This document shows, in pieces, positions 63,875-64,000 of a stretch of DNA of 64,000 nucleotides (position 1 is its first letter; each line of letters starts with the position of its first letter). The DNA is from Streptomyces sp. PKU-EA00015 (GTDB lineage: Bacteria > Actinomycetota > Actinomycetes > Streptomycetales > Streptomycetaceae), in contig NZ_JABZEE010000003.1 of assembly GCF_013387495.1 (NCBI RefSeq), forward strand, positions 1-64,000. The letters are read 5' to 3'. The translations under genes and the position numbers were made by a program. The notes beneath the pieces were generated by a model. That model was not told where the DNA came from, made no database searches, and was given only the letters and a program-made list of their open reading frames with translations.

Positions 63875-64000
63875 ATGAACACCACGGACGGCAACGGCGG
63901 TACGGCCGCCGAGAAACGGATCGATGTTTCCACGGCCATGCGCCGTGCCTCCGACCAGCTCGCCGAGTTGCTTCGGTGCGAGCCCGGCGCCGTTTCCGCG
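63875..64000 (+). CDS. gvpO: Gas vesicle protein GvpO-like (5' end only)
   Basis: The frame begins MNTTDGNGGTAAEKRIDVST and continues AMRRASDQLAELLRCEPGAV at the window edge, 42 codons. The A.R.A..QLAELL..EP..VSA pattern is that of GvpO, a small accessory gas vesicle protein found first in many Streptomyces gvp clusters. An ATG three bases upstream (63872) is also possible. A gvp cluster may continue beyond the window; this is inferred from one short segment. Confidence 0.55.
   Translation, partial: MNTTDGNGGTAAEKRIDVSTAMRRASDQLAELLRCEPGAVSA

Overview
The window is high-GC actinobacterial chromosome, almost certainly Streptomyces. Supporting signs are near-uniform G/C third codon positions, many GTG/TTG starts, ATGA/TGATG gene overlaps, a DasR (dre) box in front of nagB, a contractile injection system cluster, and Streptomyces-type RHS/DNRLRE surface proteins. 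No rRNA, tRNA or CRISPR array was recognised.

Layout. (1) 1-3649, minus strand: one end of an extracellular contractile injection system cluster (sheath, tube, a Cys-pair baseplate-type protein, and a partial gene leaving the window). (2) 4431-16986: housekeeping and metal genes. These are a secreted transglycosylase with a long structured leader, nagB with a dre site, an alpha/beta hydrolase, decayed siderophore-interacting and sortase fragments, an ArsR repressor with its operator and a P1B-4 metal ATPase, a cobalamin-riboswitch-controlled cbiMNQO cobalt importer, and dhaKLM. (3) 17439-21040: two small His-containing secreted proteins followed by a cysteine-synthase-like enzyme coupled to an MFS transporter, a possible metal-linked unit of unknown product. 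(4) 21300-26081: two tandem secreted peptidase-family hydrolases, a scar made of two truncated genes, and a phosphotransferase.

(5) 26323-40748 is the most striking region: a steroid C/D-ring (HIP) catabolic cluster with the same gene set as Mycobacterium Rv3548c-Rv3564. It holds fadE33, fadE32, fadE31, an enoyl-CoA hydratase gene, fadE30, ipdF, kstR2, fadA6, ipdC, ipdB, ipdA, echA20 and two SDR genes. Two 14-bp palindromes close to the known KstR2 operator sit in its two divergent promoter regions. The kstR2 gene itself carries a one-base frameshift, no fadD3 is present, and an MHS-family transporter has lost its first half. Fragments of the upstream A/B-ring pathway flank the cluster: a multiply frameshifted hsaA, the first ~50 codons of an hsaC-like gene fused to a headless SDR, and the last 47 codons of an hsaD-like hydrolase. 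The locus looks like a steroid pathway caught during decay, with the C/D-ring half still largely intact.

(6) 41155-46916: a membrane-anchored secreted protein next to a 14-bp tandem repeat, a GNAT acetyltransferase, and a possible immunity gene. (7) 46994-57898: a 2300-residue RHS/YD-repeat protein whose C-terminal region carries a PD-(D/E)XK-like nuclease signature, divergent from a large DNRLRE/FG-GAP secreted protein. (8) 57995-64000: two LysR regulators, a secreted M9-type collagenase, an IS5-type transposase remnant, a membrane protein and the start of a gvpO-like gas vesicle gene.

Starts were chosen from ribosome-binding sites and family lengths. All functions come from reading the sequence; no searches were run.
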